In this document: positions 1 through 7,656 of the stretch, one piece after another | Numbering within the stretch: position 1 is the stretch's first letter | Layout of the letters: each line of letters begins with the position of its first letter | From: Bacteroidota bacterium | GTDB lineage: Bacteria > Bacteroidota > Bacteroidia > Chitinophagales > Chitinophagaceae | NCBI GenBank assembly: GCA_023390215.1 | Contig: JAEWDG010000140.1 | Span: 1 to 17,125, forward strand | Length of the DNA: 17,125 nucleotides | Direction: 5' to 3' | Notes under the pieces: generated by a model | Told to the model about the DNA's origin: nothing | The model's database searches: none | What the model saw: only the letters and a program-made list of their open reading frames with translations | Position numbers and translations under genes: made by a program

Positions 1-670
1 CGGTTCCAGTTACAATAGAACAGAGTTCTGTATCGAAGATCGTATCCGCGCAGTATGCATAAGATTTTGGCGGCGTAGCTGGCTGCGTAACTTCATCATT
101 AGGAATGATCGTGCCTTTTTTGTTGCGGTAATCCTGTCCTTTCTGAAGTTGTTCATAAAAAGAGGATGGGATCTCGTAAGCGAGCGCTCTTTCCAGATCA
201 AGCTTTCGGGGGTTTCTTTTTTCACGGAACAAAAACCCCCAGCAGTCTATCCGGTGTTTCACACGAAAAGAATGCACTTCCATTTTATTACCATCCAGAA
301 TTTTCTCATTACCGTTCAACGGATGAAAATGAACAGAATAGGATAATTCTGTATTCGCTGCCTCGAGTTGAATATCCAGAATTTGCTTCAGCATTGGAGG
401 GCCATGCAAATGCAGATCCTGTGTGCGGCTCAGCAAGCTCATGCTTGTAAGCAAACCGATAAGCCCGAAATAATGATCTCCGTGTAAGTGTGAAATGAAT
501 ATGTGGCTGATCTTACTTCGCCTGATTTTAAATTTCGACATCTGCAACTGTGTTCCCTCTCCACAATCAATAAGGTAAAAATCGTCAGGCGTTTGCAAAA
601 GCTGTGCGGTTGGATTTCTTCCAAATGCGGGTATAGCTGAGTTATTTCCTAAAATGGTGAGGGCTAACAA
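1..670 (-). CDS. rnz: Ribonuclease Z (partial, C-terminus outside window)
   Basis: Metallo-beta-lactamase-fold endonuclease that cuts the 3' trailer from tRNA precursors; cytoplasmic, zinc-dependent. Translating the minus strand from TTG at 670 gives about 223 residues with no stop before the window edge. The N-terminus reads LALTILGNNSAIPAFGRNPT, typical of Bacteroidota RNase Z, and residues 61-66 are HLHGDH, the HxHxDH zinc-binding signature; residues 34-39 (IDCGEG) form the usual strand and loop before it. The first upstream in-frame stop is at 701-703 and no ATG lies between, so TTG at 670 is the only reasonable start. It begins 33 bases after the STAS gene stop, so the two are probably cotranscribed. 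The family is usually about 300 residues, so roughly a quarter is missing. Function is firm; the TTG start is inferred from length and homologous N-termini as I remember them. Confidence 0.93.
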   Translation of the reverse strand, partial: MLALTILGNNSAIPAFGRNPTAQLLQTPDDFYLIDCGEGTQLQMSKFKIRRSKISHIFISHLHGDHYFGLIGLLTSMSLLSRTQDLHLHGPPMLKQILDIQLEAANTELSYSVHFHPLNGNEKILDGNKMEVHSFRVKHRIDCWGFLFREKRNPRKLDLERALAYEIPSSFYEQLQKGQDYRNKKGTIIPNDEVTQPATPPKSYAYCADTIFDTELCSIVTGT

Positions 671-703
671 GTTGAATGGCGTTGGTCTCCAAAGATAAGT
701 TCA

Positions 704-1093
704 TTATTCGTCACCCTGCTCCATGTCACTGAGTAGTTCTCTTTCCACTTCTTCCATTTGTACCATATCCCAGGCTTCGCTTTGTGTTGGTGTGATATTC
801 ATAATATCAATAAGATCTGCCGCTTCAAAGGTTTTCGTAACACTATTATTCATCGAACAGACCACAAATGAATGGCCCTTTTCATAGACATCTGCCTGCA
901 CCTGAGCTAAAATTTCTGCCATATCCGGATCTGTTTCTTCAATGCCGTTAAGATCCAGGATGATATTGAAAGGTGGTTTCGAACTCAAGCTTTCAGACAA
1001 TTCACGGAATTCCGCTGCCATATTAGCAGCGAAAACGGGCTCGATCAACTCAATGACAGTGAATTTTTCTTTGGTACTCAATTTGACCTTCAT
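704..1093 (-). CDS. STAS-domain protein (anti-sigma-factor-antagonist-like), 129 aa
   Basis: A single STAS domain fills most of the protein. The central strand and loop (IILDLNGIEETDPDM, residues 44-58) aligns with the core of SpoIIAA/RsbV proteins, where the strand is followed by D-S-S/T-G and the serine is phosphorylated by an anti-sigma kinase. Here the matching positions read D55-P56-D57-M58, so the phosphorylatable serine is absent. The C-terminal 20 residues are acidic (VEEVERELLSDMEQGDE-like). No signal peptide or membrane segment is seen, so it is probably cytoplasmic. It lies directly upstream of ribonuclease Z with a 33-base gap and diverges from clpC across 233 bases. The STAS call is good; its partner and role are unknown. 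It may be a non-phosphorylated scaffold rather than a classical partner-switching antagonist. Confidence 0.8.
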   Translation of the reverse strand: MKVKLSTKEKFTVIELIEPVFAANMAAEFRELSESLSSKPPFNIILDLNGIEETDPDMAEILAQVQADVYEKGHSFVVCSMNNSVTKTFEAADLIDIMNITPTQSEAWDMVQMEEVERELLSDMEQGDE

Positions 1094-1326
1094 GTTTAAA
1101 CAACGGAGTTTGATCCATGTAAAATAAGGCAGAATTTAAGATGACCGGGCCTTCTATAAAAAAAATACTTTTCAGGTTTAACTTTTGTTTTATTAAAAGC
1201 CGGTTTTCTTTCGATCCTTACAAACAGAACAGCTTAATTTTCAACAAATGAACATTTGAAAATCAGGCACAACGAAACGAGTCAAATATTCGTTATTATT
1301 GTATCAATTAATTAAAAACAGCGAGA
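1094..1326. other. Divergent intergenic region between the STAS gene and clpC
   Basis: 233 AT-rich bases that must hold promoters for both clpC and the STAS-rnz pair. TATTATTG (1294-1301, plus) is one mismatch from a -7 element but has no partner at -33. Two small inverted repeats are present: CAAATG-AA-CATTTG (1245-1258) and AACGAA-N12-TTCGTT (1271-1294). No heat-shock element of a known type (CIRCE, CtsR heptads) is seen, and no gene or RNA is recognised. Confidence 0.4.
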
Positions 1327-3870
1327 ATGGACAACAATTTCTCCATCCAGGTCAAAGAGATCATTTCCTACAGCAGGGAAGAAGCGCTCCGGTTGGGTAA
1401 CGATTTTATAGGGACCGAGCACCTGGTGTTGGGTCTGATTCGCGACGGTGAAAATACCGCAGTTAAAATTTTGAAATCTTTGAACGTTGATTTATATGAA
1501 CTCCGCAAGGAAATAGAAATCGCCGTTAAGGATAAAACAGGAAAAAATATCGCGAACATCAATAGCCTACCGCTTACCAAACAGGCAGAAAAAGTAATAC
1601 GGATTACAGTACTGGAAGCTAAAGCGCTTAAATCGGCCACGGTTGAAAGTGAACACCTGATGTTGTCGATCCTGAAAAATAAGGAAAACATCGCCACTCA
1701 GATCCTCAACCAGTTTGACGTCGATTATGATGTGTTCAAGAATGAACTTGGCTTTGTAACCTCTAATCCTCCGCAGGCAGAATATAACGAAGAAGATGAT
1801 TTTGATGAAGAGCGCAAACAATATGGCGGCCAGTCGAGATCACAAAAGCCAGGGGCGGCGGGTGCGGCCAAAACAAAAACGCCTGTACTCGATAATTTCG
1901 GAAGAGACATTACCCGCCTGGCGGAAAATGGAAGTCTTGACCCGATTGTAGGACGTGAGAACGAAATCGAACGTGTATCTCAAATCCTGTCTCGTCGTAA
2001 GAAAAACAACCCTATACTCATCGGCGAGCCCGGTGTTGGTAAAACCGCAATCGTTGAAGGTCTTGCACTGCGCATCGTTCAGAGGAAAGTTTCCCGTGTA
2101 TTATTCGATAAAAGAGTAGTTAGTCTGGATCTGGCAGCTCTTGTTGCCGGAACCAAGTACCGCGGACAGTTCGAAGAGCGCATGAAAGCCATCATGAATG
2201 AACTTGAAAAGAACCGCGACGTGATTCTTTTTATTGATGAGATCCATACTATTGTTGGTGCCGGCGGCGCGAGTGGTTCACTCGATGCTTCAAATATTTT
2301 CAAACCCGCGCTGGCAAGGGGAGAACTGCAGTGTATTGGTGCATCTACCCTGGATGAATATAGAATGCATATTGAAAAAGATGGCGCTTTGGACAGACGC
2401 TTCCAAAAGATCATTATTGAACAACCTTCCGTGGAAGAAGCCATCGAAATACTTAACAATATCAAAGGCAAATACGAAGATTACCATAACGTAACCTTTA
2501 GCCGTGAAGCGATCGAAGCCTGTGTCAAGCTGAGTGATCGTTACATGACAGATCGCCTGCTTCCGGATAAAGCCATCGATGTGCTTGATGAAGTGGGCGC
2601 AAGGAAACATATTAAGAATATTAATGTACCTCCTGCGATCATTGAACTGGAAAAGAAGATAGAAGATATCAAGCAGGAAAAAAACAAGGTTGTAAAAAGC
2701 CAGAAGTTTGAAGAGGCTGCTTCATTGCGCGATACAGAAAAACGCCTGCAGGAAGAACTGGAAAAAGCGAAGAATGACTGGGAAGAAGAAAGCAAGAATA
2801 AAAGATATCCGATAGAAGAGGAAGATATCGCAGAAGTGGTATGTATGATGACCGGGATTCCGGTACAACGTATGGTGCAGGCGGAAACGGAAAAACTGCG
2901 TCGAATGGGCGAAGAACTCAAAGGTGCGGTTGTAGGTCAGCAGGAAGCGATCACCAAAGTAGTAAAAGCCATACAGCGTAACAGGGTAGGGTTGAAAGAT
3001 CCCAAGAAGCCCATAGGAACCTTCATCTTCCTCGGACCTACAGGGGTTGGTAAAACCGAACTGGCGCGTTCACTGGCGAAATATATGTTTGATAGTGAAG
3101 ACGCATTGATCCGTATCGATATGAGTGAATACATGGAAAAATTCACAGTTAGCCGGCTGATCGGTGCGCCTCCCGGATATGTTGGATATGAAGAAGGTGG
3201 ACAGCTTACTGAACGTGTAAGGAGGAAGCCTTATAGCGTTATTCTGCTGGATGAAATCGAAAAAGCACATCCGGATATCTACAACATACTCCTTCAGGTG
3301 CTCGATGACGGACAGTTAACCGATGGTTTGGGACGTAAAGTGGATTTTAAGAACACGCTTATCATCATGACTTCGAATATCGGAGCGCGGCAGTTGAAAG
3401 ATTTTGGAGACGGTGTTGGTTTTGCTACTGCGAGCAGGATGGAAAAAGTGGATGAGAATAATAAAGCTGTAATCGAAAAAGCGCTTAAACGTACGTTCAG
3501 CCCCGAATTCCTGAACCGTATCGATGATGTGATCATGTTCAATTCGCTTACGAAAGAAAACATTTTTGAAATCATTGATATCCTGATGAAAGGGGTGATG
3601 AAACGTTTGAACACCCTCGGTTTCACCCTCGAGTTGTCTGAAGAAGCTAAAACCTTTATCGCCGAGAAAGGATATGACAGCCAGTTTGGTGCAAGACCTT
3701 TGCACCGGGCTATTCAGAAATACCTGGAAGATCCGCTGGCAGAAGAGATCCTTAATGCTAACATCAAAGCAGGAGATAACGTTGAGGCACAACTGGATAA
3801 GGAAAAGGGCGCTATCAAATTCGTAATGAAACAGGAGCCAAAAAAAAGAGAAAAAAAATCTGAAGCCTGA
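1327..3870 (+). CDS. clpC: ClpC-type AAA+ ATPase (Hsp100 unfoldase of ClpCP)
   Basis: ATP-driven unfoldase that threads substrates into the ClpP peptidase (not in this window). At 847 residues it has the usual length. Domains in order: a double Clp N-domain (about 1-145); an acidic then Gly/Ala/Lys-rich linker (about 155-187); AAA-1 with Walker A GEPGVGKT (233-240) and Walker B FIDEIH (302-307); a UVR-type coiled segment (about 451-486) in the middle domain; AAA-2 with Walker A GPTGVGKT (570-577) and Walker B LLDE (640-643); the ClpP-docking VGF loop (697-699); and the C-terminal D2 small domain (GARPL motif). The UVR segment and VGF loop separate it from ClpB. The C-terminus is very lysine-rich. 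The gene is monocistronic, with a strong terminator 5 bases after the stop. No Shine-Dalgarno, CIRCE or CtsR-like site is evident upstream. Confidence 0.97.
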   Translation: MDNNFSIQVKEIISYSREEALRLGNDFIGTEHLVLGLIRDGENTAVKILKSLNVDLYELRKEIEIAVKDKTGKNIANINSLPLTKQAEKVIRITVLEAKALKSATVESEHLMLSILKNKENIATQILNQFDVDYDVFKNELGFVTSNPPQAEYNEEDDFDEERKQYGGQSRSQKPGAAGAAKTKTPVLDNFGRDITRLAENGSLDPIVGRENEIERVSQILSRRKKNNPILIGEPGVGKTAIVEGLALRIVQRKVSRVLFDKRVVSLDLAALVAGTKYRGQFEERMKAIMNELEKNRDVILFIDEIHTIVGAGGASGSLDASNIFKPALARGELQCIGASTLDEYRMHIEKDGALDRRFQKIIIEQPSVEEAIEILNNIKGKYEDYHNVTFSREAIEACVKLSDRYMTDRLLPDKAIDVLDEVGARKHIKNINVPPAIIELEKKIEDIKQEKNKVVKSQKFEEAASLRDTEKRLQEELEKAKNDWEEESKNKRYPIEEEDIAEVVCMMTGIPVQRMVQAETEKLRRMGEELKGAVVGQQEAITKVVKAIQRNRVGLKDPKKPIGTFIFLGPTGVGKTELARSLAKYMFDSEDALIRIDMSEYMEKFTVSRLIGAPPGYVGYEEGGQLTERVRRKPYSVILLDEIEKAHPDIYNILLQVLDDGQLTDGLGRKVDFKNTLIIMTSNIGARQLKDFGDGVGFATASRMEKVDENNKAVIEKALKRTFSPEFLNRIDDVIMFNSLTKENIFEIIDILMKGVMKRLNTLGFTLELSEEAKTFIAEKGYDSQFGARPLHRAIQKYLEDPLAEEILNANIKAGDNVEAQLDKEKGAIKFVMKQEPKKREKKSEA

Positions 3871-3874
3871 TAAT

Positions 3875-3905
3875 TAACCCCGACAAAAAGTCGGGGTTAT
3901 TTTTT
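3875..3905 (+). terminator. Rho-independent terminator of clpC
   Basis: A perfect 10-bp stem (TAACCCCGAC / GTCGGGGTTA, 3875-3884 with 3890-3899) closes an AAAAA loop and is followed by six T (3900-3905). It sits 4 bases past the clpC stop codon. It isolates clpC from cmk, which therefore needs its own promoter in the 44 bases that follow. Confidence 0.93.
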
Positions 3906-3949
3906 ACAAACTATTTTGTGGTAGCCTTTTTTTGAAGGAATTTTGTGTG

Positions 3950-4642
3950 ATGCAGAAGAAAATAATCATCACAATTGATGGATGGTCGAGCTGCGGCAAA
4001 AGTACTTTGGCGAAACAACTTGCCCGTGCATTGGGCTATGTATATATCGACAGTGGTGCAATGTACCGCGCGATCACGCTTTATTTTCTCCGGAATCATA
4101 TTGACTGGACCGATGAAAAAGAGGTTGTGGGCGCACTTAAAAATATCAACCTGAGTTTTGAATACAATGAGCATTCACATCAATCAGAAATACACCTGAA
4201 TGATGAAAACGTGGAATATGTGATCAGGGATATGGTTGTTGCAGAGAAAGTGAGTGACATCGCAGCGATCAAAGCCGTGCGCGAGTTTGCTGTTCATCAG
4301 CAACAAATGATGGGAAAGAAGAAAGGCATTGTGATGGATGGACGCGATATTGGTACTACCGTATTTCCAAATGCAGCACTGAAAATATTTATGACGGCTG
4401 ATATTGCTATTCGCGTGGAGAGAAGATTTAAAGAGATGTATGAGAAAAATCCAAACGTAAGCCTGGAAGAAGTTAAGACCAATCTGGAAATGAGAGATTA
4501 TATAGATTCCAACAGAGAAGTGAGCCCGTTGCGCAAAGCAGAAGATGCGGTGCTCCTCGACAACAGTAACCTCACCATGCAACAACAATTAGATATCGCG
4601 TTGAATCTTTTCAAAGAAAGAACGGCCCCCGTTACCGCTTGA
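3950..4642 (+). CDS. cmk: Cytidylate kinase (CMP/dCMP kinase)
   Basis: Phosphorylates CMP and dCMP with ATP in pyrimidine nucleotide synthesis and salvage; cytoplasmic. From ATG at 3950 the protein has 230 residues, the normal size. The P-loop is GWSSCGKS (11-18), the substrate-site motif DSGAMYR is at 34-40, and DGRDIGT, typical of CMP kinases, is at 130-136. The lid region contains ERRFKEM. An in-frame TTG lies six codons upstream at 3932, but ATG at 3950 is preferred: it has GAAGGA at 3935-3940 at good spacing, one of the few Shine-Dalgarno-like sites in this window, and gives the expected N-terminus. It converges on ispH with only 11 bases between the stops and no obvious terminator between them. 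Confidence 0.95.
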   Translation: MQKKIIITIDGWSSCGKSTLAKQLARALGYVYIDSGAMYRAITLYFLRNHIDWTDEKEVVGALKNINLSFEYNEHSHQSEIHLNDENVEYVIRDMVVAEKVSDIAAIKAVREFAVHQQQMMGKKKGIVMDGRDIGTTVFPNAALKIFMTADIAIRVERRFKEMYEKNPNVSLEEVKTNLEMRDYIDSNREVSPLRKAEDAVLLDNSNLTMQQQLDIALNLFKERTAPVTA

Positions 4643-4653
4643 TTATTTTCTGA

Positions 4654-5886
4654 TTATTGTTTTGTAAGCTGAATCAGGACTTCATCAAGTTTGCCTGATA
4701 GTTGCTTCTGTTCCGCCAGTTTTCTGATAACTTCTTCAACAATCGCATCAGGACAGCTCGCACCGCTGGTTAGGAGGATAGAGACCTCACCCTGAGCAGG
4801 AAGGAAATTATCCGTTCTGAGTTCCTGTTTAGTATGGAAATCATAATGGATTACGCAGTTATCCGGCAGGATTTTATCGGCGTTATTGATAAAATATGTA
4901 GGCAGTTGTTCTTCACATAACTCCACAAGGTGAGAGGTGTTGCTGCTGTTGTATCCACCCACAACAATGGCCAGGTCAGCATGTTGTTGAAGTAAGCCGC
5001 TAACTGCTGTTTGGTTATCGTTCGTGGCATAGCAAAGCGTATCACGGGTCTCAGCGAAACGTTCTTCAACGTTTTCGGGGTTTAGGTGATAATGTCTGAT
5101 CATTACTTCTTTCAGGAAGTCGGCAATGGCCTGGGTATCGCTGGCGAGCATCGTGGTTTGATTTACCACGCCAATCCGTTCAAAATGAACCCCCGGATCA
5201 AATCCTTCTGAGAACCGTCCCTGAAATTCCAAATAGAACGCATCAGTCGTTTTCTTTTTTTCAAGATAGGCCGACAGCCGGATCGCCTCACTCATATCGT
5301 TAATAACTACCGTTGGTGTGTTGGCAGCGGCATGAGAAAAAGTTGCCCTTGTTTCTTCGTGCGAAGGTTTACCGTGTACAATAACAGTATAATTTTTTTG
5401 AGCGATCTGCTCACTCCGGTTCCAGACTTTTTCAACGAAGGGGCAGGTAGTATCATATTTCTCGACAGGTATTCCGATCTCTCTGAGTTTTTGTTCAATT
5501 GAAAGTGTTGTACCAAATGCAGGGATCAACACAATATCCTGATCTGTCAGCGATTCAAATGGTATGATCTGATTTCCGGAAGTGTCCTGAAGAAATTTGA
5601 CCCCTCTCGAAATTAGATCCTGGTTCACTTTGGGATTATGGATCATCTCGCTCAATAAAAAAATCCTTTTCCCGGGATTCTCATCTATTGTTTTGAAAGC
5701 AATTTCAATCGCGTTTTCAACGCCATAACAGAAACCAAAATGCCTGGCGAGATAGATCTTCATTCCACCAAGATCCAGCAAGGTGGGGCTGAAATCTTTT
5801 TTCATCTTGTCCTGGGCTTTACGAAGCTTTTTTATGGCAGCAATCAGTGGACTTCTGTACGTGAAAGGTATGGTGAACTGCTTCAT
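4654..5886 (-). CDS. ispH: 4-hydroxy-3-methylbut-2-enyl diphosphate reductase, long form (410 aa)
   Basis: Last enzyme of the MEP isoprenoid pathway: an iron-sulfur enzyme reducing HMBPP to IPP and DMAPP. The three cluster cysteines are C53 (GFCYGVENA), C148 (TTCPFVEKVW) and C378 (SGASCPDA). Other family motifs are HNP (83-85), HGKPSHEE, VNQTTML and YNSSNTSHL. E. coli-type IspH has about 315 residues with its first cysteine near position 12; this one has a roughly 41-residue N-terminal extension and internal insertions, like the long plant/cyanobacterial class. A start at M42 would give a short-form N-terminus, but the extension is in frame, resembles that of the long class, and a -7-like element lies just before the ATG at 5886. 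Monocistronic; convergent with cmk, often its neighbour in Bacteroidota. Confidence 0.95.
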   Translation of the reverse strand: MKQFTIPFTYRSPLIAAIKKLRKAQDKMKKDFSPTLLDLGGMKIYLARHFGFCYGVENAIEIAFKTIDENPGKRIFLLSEMIHNPKVNQDLISRGVKFLQDTSGNQIIPFESLTDQDIVLIPAFGTTLSIEQKLREIGIPVEKYDTTCPFVEKVWNRSEQIAQKNYTVIVHGKPSHEETRATFSHAAANTPTVVINDMSEAIRLSAYLEKKKTTDAFYLEFQGRFSEGFDPGVHFERIGVVNQTTMLASDTQAIADFLKEVMIRHYHLNPENVEERFAETRDTLCYATNDNQTAVSGLLQQHADLAIVVGGYNSSNTSHLVELCEEQLPTYFINNADKILPDNCVIHYDFHTKQELRTDNFLPAQGEVSILLTSGASCPDAIVEEVIRKLAEQKQLSGKLDEVLIQLTKQ

Positions 5887-5891
5887 CGGCG

Positions 5892-5899
5892 CAAAGTTA
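5892..5899 (-). promoter_or_regulatory. Candidate -7 promoter element of ispH
   Basis: Read on the minus strand this is TAACTTTG, an exact match to the Bacteroidota -7 consensus TAnnTTTG, ending five bases before the ispH ATG. No convincing TTG is found 19-21 bases upstream. If real, the transcript would start about 2 bases before the ATG. Confidence 0.45.
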
Positions 5900-5942
5900 C
5901 GATCATTTAGAGGCTAACGACATTATAGTTAATCCTCAACAA

Positions 5943-5971
5943 ATAAAAAAGGCAGCGAAATGCTGCCTTAA
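5943..5971 (-). terminator. Rho-independent terminator of the htrA-like gene
   Basis: An 8-bp perfect stem AAGGCAGC / GCTGCCTT (5949-5956 with 5962-5969) closes a 5-base loop. On the minus strand it is followed by TTTTTT-rich sequence (complement of 5943-5950), the right orientation for the protease gene ending at 5994. On the plus strand the 3' flank is A-rich, so it works in one direction only. Confidence 0.85.
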
Positions 5972-5993
5972 AAAAATATTAATTCATTTTCAA

Positions 5994-7520
5994 TTATTCA
6001 CCCAGGCTTATCGGATATTCATAGATCGCGTCATAGCCGGGATAAAAGCCACTGAGATTGATAGATTTTTTGGCATCGATCGCTGCCCTCAGGTCGTCCA
6101 CGGTTTTCACCTCTCTGTCGTCCACCTTCAATATCACAAAACCATCCTTCATACGGGTTTGATCATTAATAGCCCCTGCTTTGATCTTTTTTACAAATAC
6201 ACCGCCGCTGATTCCCAAATCTTTTGATTTCCTAGGATCCAGCGTAACGAAGTCGGCTCCCAATAAGTCTATAAGCGCATCTTTTTTCACGATGTCGTAT
6301 GTGCCTGCCTTATTTTTCAGTGCAACTGTAACCGTTTGCTGGTTACCGCCGCGGGTAAAACTCACCGTGATTTTGTCGCCTGGTTTATAACGGCTTACCT
6401 GTTCCTGGAGTTCACTTCCATTGGCAACTGCAACATTATTGATCTTGTCAATTCTGTCACCCACCTGGATTCCTGCACTGTAAGCACCACCATCTTTTGG
6501 AACTTCAGTAACATAGATACCATCGAAAGCGTCCGTAGGAACTTTATATCTGGCTTTTGCCTCTTCTGTCATATCTCCCGCATTACTGAATGCGATACCA
6601 ACATAGCCCCTCTGTACAGTGCCAAACTTCACAATATCATCTACGACTTTCTTGACAATATTTACCGGGATTGCATAAGAATAACCGGAATAATAACCTG
6701 TAGGAGAAGCTATGGCTGAGTTAACGCCAATCAGTTTTCCTTCGGTATTTATCAAAGCCCCGCCACTGTTTCCCATATTAACTGCAGCATCTGTCTGGAT
6801 AAAAGATTCAACTCCACCATTAGCATTTCCGGTCCTGTCTTTATTTAAACCCAGGCTGCGCGCTTTCGCACTCACGATACCAGCAGTAACTGTAGTTTCG
6901 AGGTTGAGCGGATAGCCGATGGCAAGTACCCACTGTCCGATTTTTACGTCATCACTGTTACCGTAGATCAGGTAGGGCAATCCTTTTTCTTCGATCTTAA
7001 TCACCGCAAGATCATACGCAGGATCCGTTCCGACCACTTTAGCTTTATACGTATGTTTATTGCTCAGCGTAACGGTTACTTCATCCGCATCTTGTACCAC
7101 GTGATTATTCGTAACAATATACCCATCATCACTAATGATCACACCGGATCCTGAAGCTCTCTGTTCAGGAATAATGCTTCGGCCTCCACCAAATAATTGA
7201 TCGAACATATCATCTCCTAATAAATCACTAAATGGATTCTGGCGGCGCGGTAAATTATTATTCACCTGCCGCGCGTTAGTTTTGGTTTTAATATGCACCA
7301 CCGTAGGAATGGCGGCCTGAGATGCCTGGGTAAAATCGATGGCATTTCCCGGAGGTAAATTTTCACCCAAACCGGTAAACCTGTAATTTGAAGGAACCAC
7401 TCCATTCACCTGGCCGGCATAACTATTACTTTCTTTGGCCCATTTACCATAGCCCCAGATAACCGCAAGAGTGGTAACGGTACTGGCTAAAACGGTAACG
7501 AAAATCTGTTTGAATTTCAT
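5994..7520 (-). CDS. HtrA/DegP-family periplasmic serine protease with two PDZ domains
   Basis: Envelope protease and chaperone handling misfolded exported proteins. Length 508 residues, usual for Do-type proteases. The N-terminus has a hydrophobic segment (about 6-23), a signal peptide or membrane anchor. The chymotrypsin-fold domain carries the full triad: H140 in TNNHVV, D170 in DPAYDLAVIKI, S252 in GNSGGAL. The usual NPGNSGG reads NMGNSGG here. PDZ1 spans about 304-405 and PDZ2 about 415-508. The LA loop (about 85-120) holds a basic and Asn-rich stretch and a GGG run, as in Bacteroidota HtrA. The gene is monocistronic, ending in its own terminator, with palindromic sequences upstream that could be stress-response operators. 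DegP or DegQ cannot be told apart from sequence alone. Confidence 0.95.
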   Translation of the reverse strand: MKFKQIFVTVLASTVTTLAVIWGYGKWAKESNSYAGQVNGVVPSNYRFTGLGENLPPGNAIDFTQASQAAIPTVVHIKTKTNARQVNNNLPRRQNPFSDLLGDDMFDQLFGGGRSIIPEQRASGSGVIISDDGYIVTNNHVVQDADEVTVTLSNKHTYKAKVVGTDPAYDLAVIKIEEKGLPYLIYGNSDDVKIGQWVLAIGYPLNLETTVTAGIVSAKARSLGLNKDRTGNANGGVESFIQTDAAVNMGNSGGALINTEGKLIGVNSAIASPTGYYSGYSYAIPVNIVKKVVDDIVKFGTVQRGYVGIAFSNAGDMTEEAKARYKVPTDAFDGIYVTEVPKDGGAYSAGIQVGDRIDKINNVAVANGSELQEQVSRYKPGDKITVSFTRGGNQQTVTVALKNKAGTYDIVKKDALIDLLGADFVTLDPRKSKDLGISGGVFVKKIKAGAINDQTRMKDGFVILKVDDREVKTVDDLRAAIDAKKSINLSGFYPGYDAIYEYPISLGE

Positions 7521-7586
7521 GATTAGATGTTTTCTTTTTAATCAGCACAAGGGGTTCAATTCTTATGCCTTCGAATACAAATTAAC

Positions 7587-7629
7587 GTCAGACTGACAAA
7601 TTGTTTTTATGCGACTGTCATGTTTAACA
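7587..7629. promoter_or_regulatory. Cluster of inverted repeats upstream of the htrA-like gene
   Basis: GTCAG-A-CTGAC (7587-7597) is a perfect 5-bp inverted repeat. A further GTCA half-site lies at 7617-7620, in inverted orientation to the TGAC at 7594-7597, and TGTT-T-AACA (7621-7629) is a second small palindrome. All sit in the 136-base gap between the protease gene and the end of the acyl-CoA reductase gene, about 70-110 bases before the protease start. They could be operator sites; no binding protein can be named. Confidence 0.3.
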
Positions 7630-7656
7630 TACAATTAGGAAGACCTTCGTAGATGG

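Noticed and set aside
149..450. Overlapping plus-strand open frames at 149-346 and 166-450
   Set aside because: They lie antisense to the ribonuclease Z frame, which carries the HLHGDH motif; their translations show no recognisable domain.
10..624. Minus-strand open frames at 10-225 and 439-624
   Set aside because: They are out-of-frame shadows of ribonuclease Z on the same strand.
3932..3949. TTG start for cmk at 3932
   Set aside because: ATG at 3950 has a GAAGGA at good spacing and gives the expected N-terminus.
4640..4658. Direct repeat TGATTATT between cmk and ispH
   Set aside because: Short, AT-rich and includes stop-codon context; probably chance.
5922..5927. E. coli-like TATAAT on the minus strand upstream of ispH
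   Set aside because: No -35 at correct spacing, and Bacteroidota primary sigma prefers the TAnnTTTG type, which is present closer to the gene.
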